Source: Proteles cristata cristata (taxonomy: Eukaryota > Chordata > Mammalia > Carnivora > Hyaenidae). Taken from it: DNA of 64,000 nt. Of this stretch, positions 1 through 12,720 are shown piece by piece (the stretch's first letter is position 1; every line of letters starts with the position of its first letter). The notes beneath the pieces were generated by a model. The model ran no database searches. It saw only the letters and a list, made by a program, of their open reading frames with translations, and was not told the origin of the DNA. Made by a program: the position numbers and the translations under genes. The DNA is taken from the NCBI GenBank assembly GCA_017311185.1, contig JAESUZ010003492.1:186001-250000 (forward strand), read 5' to 3'.

Positions 1-1466
1 TAATTTTATTTTTGCTCTAGCACATATTCCACAGATAGATTGAAACAAACTATAAGAAAATTACCTATTTATTTATCCATCAGCAATTCAATTGGTCATG
101 TGACTAGTTAGGTTGATTATGATTGACTACGTTATTACTGGCAGTCTAATTTCCATAAATTCCAAATTAAATATTTCAGAGTCAGCATACCTCCAACTCA
201 TGAACCCACAACCTACAATAAAAATTTCATTAAATTTTAACTTTAATCCACTAAAAGGGGAAGCATTTTTGTCTGTTTTATTAATAATGACCTAGGATAA
301 AGGGTGATATTCCAAAATTATATTTTTATGGTAACGAGGATAACATATCAATTCAATGTGAAAAGCCCTATATCTAGACTTGTTTTTAGATTCATGAGTT
401 ACACTGATATTGCCATTAATCAAGTCCTCCTGCTTTTTTTAGAAAATTAAATGATTGTATTATGTATTTACATGCATGAACACACATGTCTCATGTTTTA
501 AACTTGAGAGTAAGAGGACTATAATGTATGTCAGGAGGCAATTCTCCATTGTTCTCTTGCATTTCTGCATATCACATGACCAGAGATAGTAACTGACTTT
601 TTCTAGAGTAGCTTCTCATGGATGTTTGTATAATGAAGCAGCCAGAAGCTGTCTTAGCTGGGTCCTGTCTAAACTGTAAAATCATGGCAAATGCTTGTGG
701 ATAATTTAGGTCAGTGAAAAGGTATATATGTGAGCCATGGACAATCTTTGTGTTTTGTTTTATTCTTTTACAATCCATCCAGTAAAAAATGTAAAACTTC
801 ATTTATAGGTAATGCATCAAGAAACTTTAAGCAGAGTTTGACCCATGTGGTCACAGTTTACTATCCTTTACTTTAAGACACTAAATTTTAGGATTGTTTA
901 TTATGCAGTAATCCCTAGCTAAAATGGACTATACCATGTAATCTTCAGATTATTTATGTTTTAAATGATGCGCTTGTTAAAATGTTTCTTGTGGATGATT
1001 GTGTCTATGCATCTGAAGATCTAAACTGAGTTTTCACACCAGGTTCAAATTTCTCATTCATTTCAACCAAATTATTGCTACTTTTTCCTCATCTAACTCA
1101 ATAGAAATTTTAAAACAATATGCATTTTTATAAGTTAAAGATGCTTTTATCCTTGCAACGAAGATTTGTGTAAGTTAAATAAAGAAGAAAAATAGCTTAT
1201 TATTCTAAAAGATTTATTTTAATCCGTAACATTGCATCTCATTTTTCACAGATCTTCAACACAGCATTTTCTCTTTTGATTTCAATCATTTAGATATGTA
1301 TACTTTAAAACTGTCATCGGCAGCCCCTGCCCCCCACATTCACTTGTCCTCTTTTGGAGGTTATCTCTGTTAATGACCTCACCATCCTTGATTTTCTCAA
1401 GCTAGAAACATAAAGGTTCTTTATCCTCAATACGCCCCTCTTACACCACAGAGTTAAGTGGTTATC
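1..1466. other. AT-rich intergenic DNA, nothing recognised
   Basis: I see no gene, RNA or clear repeat here. The open frames are under 80 codons, without recognisable motifs or splice context, and look like chance frames in AT-rich sequence. Confidence 0.6.
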
Positions 1467-1684
1467 TTTTTTTTTTTTTTTAACATTTTATTTATTGAGA
1501 GACAGAGAGAGACAGAGCATAAGCATGGGAGGGGCAGAGAGAGGGGGAGATACAGAATCTGAAGACAGCTCCAGACTCCAAGCTATCAGCACAGAGCCTG
1601 ATGTGAGGCTTGAACTCATGAACAGAGAGATCATTACCTGAACCGAAGTTGAACGCTCAACTGACTGAGCCATCCAGGTGCCCC
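1467..1684 (-). mobile_element. Carnivore tRNA-Lys SINE (SINEC)
   Basis: On the plus strand it starts with a T-run (the poly-A tail), then GAGAGA-rich sequence, then the inverted body and head, ending in CCAGGTGCCCC. Imperfect target-site duplications flank it (GGTTATCTTTT before, AGATTATCTTTT after). An antisense open frame of about 60 codons across it is SINE-derived and not a gene. Confidence 0.95.
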
Positions 1685-2517
1685 AGATTATCTTTTAACT
1701 ACATATGATTTATAGTTCTACTTCCTCATCCCAACTACCACATGGACTTTCATTTAATCCTTTATTGTGAATTGTACTTTTGACATATATTATCTCAGGC
1801 CTCCAAATGTAGATGCAATACAGAAATTCGTATGAACTTGCCTGAAAATCATTAATGTTAATGGAAATTCCAACCCCATTTGTTGAACATGACCAAGATC
1901 AACTATACATTGATTAGATTCAGTATCTCTCATGTGCAGGAATCTATTTTTCTCTTTTCTTTTCCAGTTTCCTGGTTATAACTTGAAAGTCTGCTTTTCA
2001 TTTATTCACTATTACCCACCACCTCTCTCCTGCAATCCAAGAAGGCCTTAAACATTAGGTAGTGAAGACCCTTTCTTCTTCTTTTTTTAAATTTAATTTT
2101 CTCTAGACAAAAGTATAAATACTTTTTATTATTTTTATTTTTATTTTCTCTTAGTCCTCAAATCCTTTCCCTTTAAGGTAACTCCCATGCTAATTAATTG
2201 TCTTTTTAGTATGTAGATATTATGCAACCACCACAAAACTTTGTTGCCTAAGGTATAAAGTCCTACTCTATAGCTCAAAATACATGCTTTTTCTTGAACT
2301 CTGTACTGCCCCCCGTTTAGTTTAACAATTAAACCAATTACTATTCTCTGATTGATTCCTAAACATCAAACAAGATTACCTCTGTAACATCCCTCAGATA
2401 AGCCATTTTCTTCCAATCTGTTTGCACAGTTTCATTTCTCTGTCTTATTATCACTCCACTCCCTTTTCTTCATTTATCCAATCCTGACAATTCAGTCTAA
2501 ATTTAACCTCCTTTTAT

Positions 2518-2730
2518 GGGTGCCTGGTTGGCTCAGTTGGTTGAGCATCCAACTTTGGCTCAGGTCATCATCTCCTCATTTGTGAGTTTGAACCCCACAT
2601 CAAACTCTGTACTGACAGCTCAGAGCCTGGAGCCTGCTTCAGATTCTGTGTCTCCCTCTCTCTGCCCCTCTCCTGCTCACGTTCTGTCTTTCTCTCTCTC
2701 TCAAAAATAAACATAAACATTTAAAAAAAT
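2518..2730 (+). mobile_element. Carnivore tRNA-Lys SINE (SINEC)
   Basis: Sense copy with the head GGGTGCCTGGTTGGCTCAG, the CTGACAGCTCAGAGCCTGG body, a CT-rich block and a short A-rich tail. TTAACCTCCTTTTA just before and TTAATCTCCTTTTA just after are target-site duplications with one mismatch. Confidence 0.95.
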
Positions 2731-3379
2731 TAATCTCCTTTTAAAAACTGCCAGGTCACATATGAGTAGAATCAGTTGTTCAATTAGCTTTGTTTCCACA
2801 ATATTCTTTGCATTTCTTATGCCAACTCTATATTCTTATTAAATTTTGATTTCCTCGGGGCAAATACCAGTGTAGTGTTTACAGATCTTTGCACTGATAT
2901 TACTCAGAGGTTCTCTCTTAGTGGAAACTGATACATTTGTTTTTCCTCAAATATCAACTTGTCTTGGTCAAGTTGTTAAGAAAAGAACATTCTTTTACAT
3001 TCATACTGATGTCCTATAAAAGTGGAATTAATAAATAAAACATTTTTTACACTAAATTCAAAAGTAAAATAAAATATAAAATGAAATACTCAAGTACTCT
3101 TTCCTCATAAAGATGCCCTGTTTACACTAAGCAATGCCAAATGTTCCACAAACATGATTTATTTTTTACCACTCAAACTTAATTAGATTTTACTTGGCAT
3201 CACTGGCTATCTGTACAGCGTCTGTTACTATAAAGTAATTTTTAAAAATTACAAAATCACTGTGAATCAGTAATCTCCATACTGTAGTAGGAAAATCCTA
3301 AAATATTCCCTGAATCGCCTCCCCCTGATGATACATATTGTATAATACTCTTCTGAGCATTGGCAGGAACTGTGACCTG

Positions 3380-3800
3380 CTTCTAACAATCAAATGTGGC
3401 AAGGTGATTGGATATTACTCCGATGATTCAGTCTTACACTACATAAGACTGTGTTGGCAGAACAGAGACAGAAATTCACCTGCTGACGCGGAAGAAGTAA
3501 CGCAGCATGCTCTGAATTGCCTGTGAGAGGGACACATGGCAAGGAGCTGCAGTTGATCTTTAGACGTTGAGGGCCACTGTCATATCTAGCCACAAGGAAA
3601 TGAATTTGGCCAACAAAACTGAGTGAACCTGGAAACAGATTATTTTCCAGTTGAGCCTCCAGATGAAAATGCAGCTCATTTGGCCACTTTATTACAACCA
3701 CGTATAACCCAAAGCAAAGGACCAGCTAAGCTATGCCTGGATTCCTTACCCACATATACTGAGACCAATAAATATATATTGGTTTTGGCACTAAAATTTT
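3380..3800 (+). mobile_element. MLT1-type (ERVL-MaLR) solo LTR, decayed
   Basis: The order of recognisable blocks fits the 3' part of an MLT1 LTR in sense: a GGCAAGGTGATTGGATATTACTCC block, a CACAAGGAAATGAATTTGGCCAAC block, AGCTAAGCTATGCCTGGATTCC, then ACTGAGACCAATAAATATATATTGG near the polyadenylation region. The family is assigned from memory of the MLT1 consensus. Divergence is high, so the subfamily and exact ends are uncertain. Confidence 0.65.
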
Positions 3801-5593
3801 AGCAATTTGTTTTGCAGCTTTAGGATTAAAATTAACACAGAGCAGCAAGAGGATTCGAATACATACACTCTTGGCTGCTAATGTTAGGTGCCATCCACTT
3901 CTTTAGATTTGAGTGAATGCAGAGTTTTTTAAATGCTGCAGTAAAAGAATTTCAGGACACGTAGGCTCCAAGACACTATTCAAGGATGAGTTCAATGGTC
4001 TTTAATCTCCATTCAAAATATTATTTAAATGTATCCATATTTTACCACATTTTTTTTTTTTAGTTTTCTGCTTATTTCTCCCCCTTTCCTTTGTTTTATT
4101 GTTTTGGACTCCTCCTTGTTGAAGCTCATTTACTCTAAAGCTATGTGATCCTAGCAATGGATTCACACAAGTATGTTTTTTATAAAAATAGGCAAGAGTA
4201 AAGATTTTAACCACAGTTGCTTAAGAATGGCATCTCCTTTAACTTTGGCTTCTAGTCTGCAGAGTTCTCTGTTGTGGGTGAGCTTGAAATAGCTGTACTT
4301 ATTTTGGGGATTCGGCCATCGGAAGGTGATTTGGGGCACACTTCGTATTTACCCCAATATATTTATATTCAGAGTAGCTTCCATTCCTGCCTTAGGTTGG
4401 AATGTCTTCCAGAAACACTTTTATGGCCTGGACTTCTGACTCACACAAAGTTGTGGAACCAAAGATTTGTAAAATATATGCTTATACCACTCACTGTCTT
4501 AATCTTATCAGAGAAATAGCTGCTTTCATGATACCTAAATTTGTTGGCTCCTGCTACCTTGCAATTTTTAATATATTTTTATTTCAAATTCATCTAGCTG
4601 CCAATTTGGATTTTTTTTTAAGTGTGATGAGATTGTCTGCCCACTATAAAGCTGTTCAGGCTTTGCAATATGGGAATAAAACCACTTTAAACATTCTAAA
4701 ACATATTTTCAAAATCTGAGAAGTGAAACCCAAACACAAATAAAATACTAAAGTTTATTCCAAAAGTTGATATAACTGAAATATATCATTCAACTGCAAT
4801 TCTAAAAGACATTTGGGAACCTTTTAATAAAACACATGAGAAATAACAGATGCTTGATTTGGACGCTTATGGAAGGGTATCTCTTGTTGGATTAATATTT
4901 GTTTATTGAAGAGCTGAAAAAAATGTAGGTTAAGAAACAAGTGGAATATGAAGCAATAGTGATAAGCATAAATAATAAAATAGAAAATATTTTATATTAA
5001 TAAGTAAATTGTAACAGAACTAGGTAATATTAAGTATAGCAATTCATTAAGAAGAAGAGATAAATTCCAAAAATTATTAATAAATAAGGTCTGAGTTTAA
5101 TGAATCAATTTCTATAAAAAGAACGTAAAACAGAATTTTAAATTTATTGTTCATTTGGCATATAATTCCAACACCAATGAGAGTAATATAAAGCTAAGAA
5201 ATTGTTATCTCCATAAAGGTACTAAAGACAAAGTAAGTAATGAGTAAATATTTAACATTAGTCACTGAAGAAGTTTTAAACTACCTTGCAATCTTACAGT
5301 TCATAAATTAAACATGTTTATAGGGATTCCTACAAATTTAATAACAATTTTTTAAAAATATATGACATTATAAAAATTATGAAGCTCAAAACCACTTTTC
5401 TAAATGATCAGTACTAATAACAAAAATATACGCCAAGCATACTAGAGGAAAGGCTGAAGTATTTTTCTCGTTCTTTTAAAAACATATAAAACATTTTTAT
5501 ATTGGGGGTGTTCACAGTATGTAGCCAACAATATTATAGACAAAAGTAATATAGAGGCATGTCAAGCAGTTAGTTAATAAAAATATGCTATTT
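3801..5593. other. Unique AT-rich DNA, no gene recognised
   Basis: There is no recognisable repeat. A 105-codon open frame at 4402-4719 (plus) has no family motif, no Kozak-like context and no flanking splice signals that I can defend, so I leave it uncalled. Confidence 0.5.
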
Positions 5594-5763
5594 GGGGGTC
5601 ACGTGGGTGGCTCAGTCAGTTGAGTGACTCACTGTTGATTTCTCCCCAGGTCATGAACTCACAGTTCCTGGGATCGAACTTCATGCTGTTGGTACGGAGT
5701 CTGCTTGAGATTCTCTCTCTTTTTTTCTCTGTCTCTTAAAGTAAATAAATAAACTTTAAAAAA
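5594..5763 (+). mobile_element. Carnivore SINE, internally shortened
   Basis: The head is GGGGGTCACGTGGGTGGCTCAG and the tail is GTAAATAAATAAACTTTAAAAAA. The body is shorter than usual (about 170 bp against about 200-215 bp), lacking most of the CTGACAGCTCAGAGCC segment. It is an older, diverged copy. Confidence 0.85.
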
Positions 5764-6639
5764 TACATTACTTTTTCTAGATTTTGAATTTGTGATTCTT
5801 TTAAAACTTAATGTGTTGTGGTTTCTTTCTCATATAAAATATATAGTCACTTTCATCTAATACTTTTGTAGGTTTTCTTAAAAGATTCCTCTTATATAGC
5901 ATTGAGTCTATATCAACCTCGGTGTACAAAGTGAATCAGAATGGTTTCCTTATAACTACATGTCTTTTCTAGTAGGAGGTAGTGGATGTTTTTATATTTA
6001 GTCTTTGAGCAAATACAGTTAGCAGTAAGGACATCCAGTCGGTGACTCATTCCCTCTTTCCAAGGTAGGTCATTTGTTATCTGGTAACCACATTACATAA
6101 AAGCTGGGACAGTTTTTGAACAGAGGGTTCTGAAGGGAACTTCACAGGTTTTTAATATCCCATCTGTTGCAATAATGTGAAATAAAATGGATGACAGGTT
6201 TCGACAGTGATTTACTTGAGCTTAATACTTAACGGTCACTATTGGGATTATTTTTATTTTATATTTCTTTCTTTCTCTCTTTTCACTCTTTTCTCTCTCT
6301 CTTTCTAAAGGAGAAGAATAAGTAAATTTCTGGTGAATGCTAGGGAAGCTTCATGTCTCTGAAGTGAATTTTGCAAAACCTCTCTTGAATCATTGCTACT
6401 CTTAATTAGTCTGAAGGGATGTGCTAGAGAATTCTGTGAAACATAGCATCAGAAAAGTCAGACCCAATTTCTGCAAAAGCTATGGCCACAGGAATTCTTC
6501 AGGAAATAGAGACGGCAACAGTTTGTTAGTATTTATTGATTTTATTGTATTCATTAGTGTCAACCAGATTTAGATTCAAAAGGAAATATTTACGATTACT
6601 GTTTTTCAGGCATCTTCATTGGTATCTAGTTTACATGTA
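5764..6639. other. Unique AT-rich DNA
   Basis: No gene or clear repeat. It contains a short pyrimidine-rich low-complexity patch (TTTCTTTCTTTCTCTC type) at about 6265-6305. Confidence 0.5.
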
Positions 6640-7245
6640 ATAAAGTTGATCTACTGAGGTGTACAGTTCAATAATTTTAAGTAAATTTATGGAATGGTCC
6701 AACCATGATCATAACTTAGCAACACCTCCCCATCACACCCCTCTCACCCCGAAGCCTTTGCCTTCATCAGCCATAGGCAACAACTAGTCTACTATCTTTC
6801 CCGACAGATTTTCTTATTTTAGCTATTTCATGTATAGAGAGAATCAGACTATGTCATCTTTTGTGACTAGCTTTTTTCACTTATCATAATGTTTATCGTT
6901 ACTGTAGCATGGATTGGTGCAACATCTTTCCTATTGCCAAATAATATTCCTATATGTAGATATATCACATTTTACCAGTTAATCAGTTGATGGACATTTG
7001 GGCTCTTTCCAATTTTTAACTATTAAGAATAATGCTGCTGTGAATATTTATATACAAGTTTTCATGTTGGATGTATGTTTCTTTGTCTACTGAGTAGATG
7101 CGTAGGATAAGAACTGCTGTGTTATATAGCAATTCTATTTTTAAACTACCAGTATTCCAAAGTAGTTGCACTGAACTACTTTTCCACCTGCAATCAATGT
7201 GGATTTCAATCTCTCTATATCCATGTCAACACTTGCTACTGTCTG
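6640..7245 (-). mobile_element. Old L1 (L1M-type) 3' region, antisense, part 1
   Basis: The plus strand carries the T-rich complement of a mammalian L1M 3' region, including the widespread blocks GTTGATGGACATTTGGGCTC and AATAATGCTGCTGTGAATAT. The L1 therefore points to the minus strand. It is interrupted at 7246 by an LTR-like insertion and resumes at about 7720. Confidence 0.8.
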
Positions 7246-7719
7246 TGTTAGGGTTCTCTATATTAACAGAACTGAGAGGATATAAAAGGAAATTTATTAT
7301 GAGGAATTTGCTTACACAGTTACATAAGCTGAAACCCCTATGATCTGCTATCTTCAAGGTGGAGATACAGGGTAAGCTGTGATATAATTCAGTCTGAGTT
7401 TCAAAATCTGGAAACGAAGGGAGCTAATGATGTAAAGCCCAGTCCAAGAGTAGGGGCAGATGAGATGTCTTAGATCAACAGTGAATCAGGAAAAAGCCAG
7501 GGGAATTCCAACTTCCTCTGCCGTTTGATCTATTCAGGCCCTCAGTGGATAGGTTTATGTCCACTTATACTGGGAGGACAGTCTACTTTACTGAAACCAT
7601 TGAGTCAAATACTAATCTCATCCAGAGACACCTTTATAGACACAAACAGACAAAAAGATTAATCAGATGTTTGGGTATCCCTGATCCAGTCAAGTAGACA
7701 TATAAAAGTAACTATCACA
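7246..7719 (+). mobile_element. Solo-LTR-like insertion (474 bp) nested in L1
   Basis: It begins TGTTAGGGTTCTC and ends AACTATCACA, so it has the TG...CA termini of an LTR. It sits exactly between two parts of one L1. The start resembles a common mammalian repeat beginning GGTTCTCCAGAGAAACAGAA, whose family I cannot name with certainty. No clean target-site duplication is visible. The strand follows the TG-to-CA reading and is not proven. Confidence 0.6.
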
Positions 7720-8110
7720 TTTTCTCATTTTTATAGCCATTCTGGTGAGAGGTATATCATTTTTTATTTGTCCTACCCTGATTCACATTGGGTAATTTTT
7801 TATGGGTTTACTGGTGTTTTGTACATTTTTGGATAAATATCTATTAAAATACTTTGACACTTTGAATTGAATTAAAATATTTATACATATTTTTATTACT
7901 AATATTAACACTTTAATATTTTTATTAATAGACTCTCTTGTTTTAGAACAGTTCTGGCTCTACAGAAAAATTGAGCAGATATTACAGAGAATTCCCACTT
8001 CCCCTGCATTTTCTTTTTCTATTAATAAGTTAGTATGGCTAATTCTGTTACCATGTATAAAGGCACATTGGTACATTATTATTCACTAAAGCCCATCTTT
8101 TATTTGGATT
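7720..8110 (-). mobile_element. Old L1 (L1M-type), antisense, part 2
   Basis: After the nested element the L1 complement resumes (CTCATTTTTATAGCCATTCT, then GGTGAGAGGTATATCATTTT, the usual next block). A further L1-like block follows at about 7950-8110. The right end is uncertain. Confidence 0.65.
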
Positions 8111-8688
8111 TCTTTCTTTCAATTTTTTACCTAATGTCTGCAATTTTTGACATTAAAATTAAAGTAACATTTTAAGCCATTTTCCTCTCCTGTGATTCCC
8201 CACAACTTTATCACAAAGAAGGAAGCAGAAGATATTTCTGAAGATTATAATGTCAACAGGACTTTTAATATACTTGGAAGTAGACCTGTAGCTGATGAAG
8301 TTTGAGTAGTCATTTTCATTAACTCCTTCCTTCCTTCTAACACCATGAGTGAGGCCCTAGCAGTGTGCTCATGTAATCACGATTTTTTTAACTTACAAAA
8401 AATTATATATAGATACACATCTGTGTATGTATATAAACATATACATATATAGTTAGTTACTTAAAGCTAGAAGAAAATAAGAGACCCCCAAATTTTGATG
8501 AACCCTCAAAATTCTTTTTTTTTCCATAATGTAAGAAAATACCAAATAGGTTTAGCATCAATTTGTCATTGTGTGTTAAAGAATTACAGTTACCTATACT
8601 TCAACTGGCAGTAAAAGTGAGATATTCCAATCAGAGAAACCCCATTATTCAGGGCTCAAAAAAGACCTATAAGAAAATATGTCATCTT

Positions 8689-8903
8689 GGGGCACCTGGG
8701 TGGCTCAGTCAGTTGAGTGTCCGACTTCGGCTCAGGTCATGATCTCACGATTCATGGGTTCAAGCCGCACATCAGGCTCTGTGCTGACAGCTAGCTCAGG
8801 GCCTGGAGCCTGTTTCAGATTCTGTGTTTCCCTCTCTCTCTCACCCTCCCTTGCTCACACTGTCTCTCTCTCTCTCTCAGAAATAAATAAAACATTAAAA
8901 AAT
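8689..8903 (+). mobile_element. Carnivore SINE with clean target-site duplication
   Basis: Sense copy with intact Pol III box-like sequences (TGGCTCAGTCAGTTGAG and GGTTCAAGCC) and an A-rich tail. The 12-bp duplication ATATGTCATCTT flanks it at 8677-8688 and 8904-8915. It carries an extra AGCT (GACAGCTAGCTCAG) also seen in the copy at 59692. Confidence 0.97.
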
Positions 8904-9349
8904 ATATGTCATCTTTTACCCATTAATCATCTTTAAGGAGAAATGCCTTATGCTTAAGAGAAAATGGAGGGCAGCACAGCATCAAATGCAGTCTGCTTGC
9001 TTGGGTCATACCAATTCTGTTTGAATATTATTACCCTTTATAATTAATATTAGTCCTCTATAGAATAAAGGCATTGCATATGTAATATTCATCAACACTC
9101 TTTTTATCAGGTTTTTTGAGCATATTTTTTCTTACATTATTCATGTCTACTTGAAGACTCTTGTGAGAAATTCCTTCTGAATCTTAGTTTAAGAAAGTAT
9201 AATGCTACAGGGCATATAATTTTATTTTTATCTTATGAATATGGTGAACTGTATGATTATAAACTTTCTGAGATGATTGCTAGAAAGCCTGGAGCTAAGA
9301 TATAAGATATTCATCTACTGAATGTACCTAGATCTATATATCACCTCTT

Positions 9350-9557
9350 TTTTTAAAATCTTCTTTTTAAGACAATCTATTTTGAGAAAGAGAGAGAGAG
9401 AGGGAAAGCATTAGTGGTAGAGGGGAAGAAAGAGAGGAAGAGGGAAAATCCTAAGCAGGCTTTGGGCTGTCAGCACAGAGCCCAACACAGGGCTCAAACT
9501 CAGGACCCATGAGATCATGACCTGAGCTGAAATCAAGAGTTGGATGCTTACTCCTTG
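9350..9557 (-). mobile_element. Carnivore SINE, truncated at its tRNA head
   Basis: Antisense copy with a GA-rich stretch and the CACAGAGCCCAACACAGGGC body. The element stops at GGATGCTTACTCC, so the head that normally reads GAGCCACCCAGGTGCCCC is missing. A 13-bp duplication TATATCACCTCTT (9337-9349 and 9558-9570) shows that this is a true insertion end, probably 5'-truncated at integration. Confidence 0.9.
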
Positions 9558-10313
9558 TATATCACCTCTTAAGCCCCAACTCTGTTAACCTTTGTCTGTT
9601 CATTCATCTTCCTCTGCATCTTGATTTATGGTATATAATATTTTATCTTAATATGCTTTTCCAAAGCACCTTAAATATATTTTAGAATATATTGGCATGA
9701 CATGAATAAAAGTGTGATATAGAAATATAGATAATAATTAAATAATGAATACAAATAAAATTGAGTCATGAAACAAGCCTGGTTTTGTGGATACCTCTCA
9801 CTAGTTTCCTGGCATAGTTAGAAGCTGAGAAAATTTACCTGGATTCGATTTTGTTATTCTTCTCTTTTTCTGTCTTTAGTTAGAAATTTCTTGTTATTTC
9901 ACATTCTAGAATTTGTTTTACTTAAATACTACTTTCAATTTACCCATCAATTTCTATGAACTAGATTTTTAAAAGTCTTGATTGTTTGATTGACTGATTG
10001 ACTGTTTCACATATTAAGATCTTTTCATTACAGCACAAGCCTCACCTGTCCAGCACTAGAGTTGATCTTGAATCAACCCTGAAGAACACTGAGAAGATTT
10101 TACTTATAATTTTAGCATGCCTGGATTTAAATTTATAATTTTAAAAATGTATCAGTATATCAAATGTTATATTAGTACTCTATAGCTGTTTTATTACCGA
10201 AGTTTTGCTTGACTTTCTAACTCATTTATTAGGTTTGTGTGGAAATTGAAGCCATCTCTTTAATCCAATCATTCTTGGTGCTCTGTCCCACCTTTATCAG
10301 GCAATTTACTCTA

Positions 10314-10520
10314 TTTTTAAAAATGTTTTGTTTATTTTTGAGAGAGAGAGACAGAAAGACTACAGGTAGGGGAGGAGCAGAGAGAGAGATAGACAAGGAA
10401 TCTGAAGCAGACTCTGAACTATCAGTACAGAGCCCCAAACAGGGCTCGAACTTGTGAACCACGAGATCATGACCTGAGCCAAAGTTGGATGCATAATGGG
10501 CTGAGTCACTCAGGCACCCC
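10314..10520 (-). mobile_element. Carnivore SINE (SINEC)
   Basis: Full antisense copy from its T-rich tail (AAAATGTTTTGTTTATTTTT) through GA-rich sequence to the inverted head ending GGCACCCC. Open frames on both strands across it are repeat-derived. Confidence 0.93.
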
Positions 10521-12600
10521 ATCATGCCTTTCACTCTAAATTAGATTGTTTCCTGTACTCCCACCAGACATTAGATAGTTTATTCAAAGCATAATCCCAA
10601 GAGTTCCCCTATTTAGAATACCTTGTGTGCCCTATCCAGAAATGACTTGCTGTCGTATATGCATTGAGCCCTTAAAGATTTGTCTCCAAAGTAGATTAGT
10701 GCTGTTAGCCCCAGCTCTGACCTATTTTCATTGCCTTCCCATCTCCATTGGTCCATGCCACTGAGGTTACAACAAGCCAAAAGAATTATGACACTGTCAC
10801 CAACTTGTCCCCTTTCCTATGAGAGAATGAGCAAATATGAAATTTATTATAACCATGTACATTTCTGCTGTGAAACAAGAGACAGTGTTTCTATGTAAGC
10901 TGGGTAAATAATACTCACAAGTTTAGGGAAACCTGACGTTTCATCTTAAAACTCCAGTTAAGGGGCCATGGAATTGATCAAGTTACAGGACCCATCTTGA
11001 TCATATTTTGTCATTGGTTTTGTTTTTTCCATTTTTGAAGACAAAAAGATGATCAGAAATAAATTTTGGAGAATCATTCTCTTTATTCAGAACATAAAAC
11101 TGCAATGGTAATGATCTAGCCCAAGTTCTTCTTAGTTTTTCTATAAAACATGCATATTTGGTCATGGCAGCTCTGCTTCTGTAGAATCTCTGTATCTATT
11201 ACACAGGAAATTTGGAAATGCTCTCACCACCAAATGGTCCCACAATTTAGTCACTTTTTAAATTCTGTATCAAACTTATTGATTTTTCAGAGAGAAAATA
11301 GCATCACCAGAGGCTTACTTATTACTGTGAGGCCAGATTTGTGTGTTTTTACACTAATGACTAAAAATCAGGGACCCTGTATTTTAGAGACTGAGCAATG
11401 AGTACTAGGAATAAAAACTCTCTTGCCCGTGAAGGCAGATGTGCTACAAGTAATGGAGGACAATATTTCAAGACAGAGCAATACCATGGAGAGGCAATTG
11501 ATAGATACAACACGAGTCACCGGCAGATCCTTTGTATAGTTTATGTACTGAACGTTCCATTGTGGTTTTGTAGTATGGATTGTTACAATCATCCTGTTAG
11601 TTTGCTGCTATTATGGAAAACTTTTATGATTAATGATCAGAAACTATTCGAATAAATATAAGAATAAAGAAGGATATTTTATTCAAGGTTGTGAAATGCA
11701 TTATAGCACAGTAAATACTGGAATGGCCACAGACCTAAAAACGATGTCATGTCAGGACCATAATTTGTTCTGGGTGTTTTATCATAAACATGGTCCTTTA
11801 TAGAGAGTGACCTTTGTGATAGCTACACTTTGCACAATATACTCTGAGTAACAAAATTAATACTTACTGTGATATATTGAATCCTTAAAAAATTTGAGGA
11901 CCCAGGAGTGTGCAAAACAAATTGTAAGACTGAAATATATAATTTGATAGTCAAGCTAGACCAGGTAATACTGCAAAAACAAATATCAGTGGCTTAATTC
12001 AGCAGAGGTGTATTTTTTCTCATAGCAAGTATAGCCTGAGTTTAGTAACTTCTGGTAACTTTTTTCCAGTAATTCAACTGCTTCTACCATATTGCCCCTC
12101 CAACTCAAAGCATGGACTCTAGGACACCACAGGAACCTAAGAGAGAACTTAGAAAGCTCACATTTTTTCTTAAGTGAATCATCCTAAAAATGACACAGCT
12201 TAATTTTGCTTAGAGTCCATTGGTATGTACTGGGAAGATGCCTCACTAACTATTAGGGGAGTGGAGGTCAGAAATGTGGTTCACACAGGTACACAGAAAA
12301 CTGAGAGTGAGAAATATAGGTGATACTATTAGATAGAAATCTAAGACATTTTTAAGTGAAGTCCTGTTGGTAATGTGATATCAATTCTATATTGTTATTC
12401 TTGCTATCATGTTTTTACATTTTATTTTGCATTATAATACATTTTCCAGACAATTTTTCCAGGGACTGAACTATTCCCTGATTAAAATAGATATTAAATT
12501 TTAGGTCATTAAGTTTAGAGAAATTAACTTATTTAGGTAAGACATCATAAGATTACATATGATAATACTAAATACTATCTAGATATCAAGACATCTTCTA
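10521..12600. other. Unique AT-rich DNA
   Basis: No gene or clear repeat. Overlapping 70-85-codon frames at about 11.15-11.66 kb lie on both strands and show no recognisable domain. Confidence 0.5.
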
Positions 12601-12607
12601 ATTTCTT

Positions 12608-12613
12608 TTTTTC

Positions 12614-12657
<44 letters not shown>

Positions 12658-12720
12658 TAAATAGTTTATTGTCGAGTTGGCTTCCAACAACACCCAGTGT
12701 TCATCCCCACAAGTGCCCTC
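12608..12720 (-). mobile_element. Short 5'-truncated L1 3' end with (TAAA)n tail, antisense
   Basis: A pure (TTTA)n run at about 12615-12655 is followed by TTTATTGTCGAGTTGGCTTC and CAACACCCAGTGTTCATCCC. This is the complement of the last bases of a carnivore-type L1 3' UTR. Only about 65 bp of L1 body is present. Confidence 0.75.

Noticed and set aside
4402..4719. 105-codon plus-strand open frame considered as a small gene
   Set aside because: Low-complexity AT-rich codons, no homology recognised, no start context, and another frame is open in part of the same region.
8689..8903. Pol III A and B box-like sequences considered as a tRNA gene
   Set aside because: They belong to the SINE head; there is no tRNA acceptor stem and the element continues into the SINE body.
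12608..12655. Regular (TTTA)n array considered as a CRISPR or satellite
   Set aside because: It is a simple 4-bp repeat forming the tail of an antisense L1 end; no spacers.
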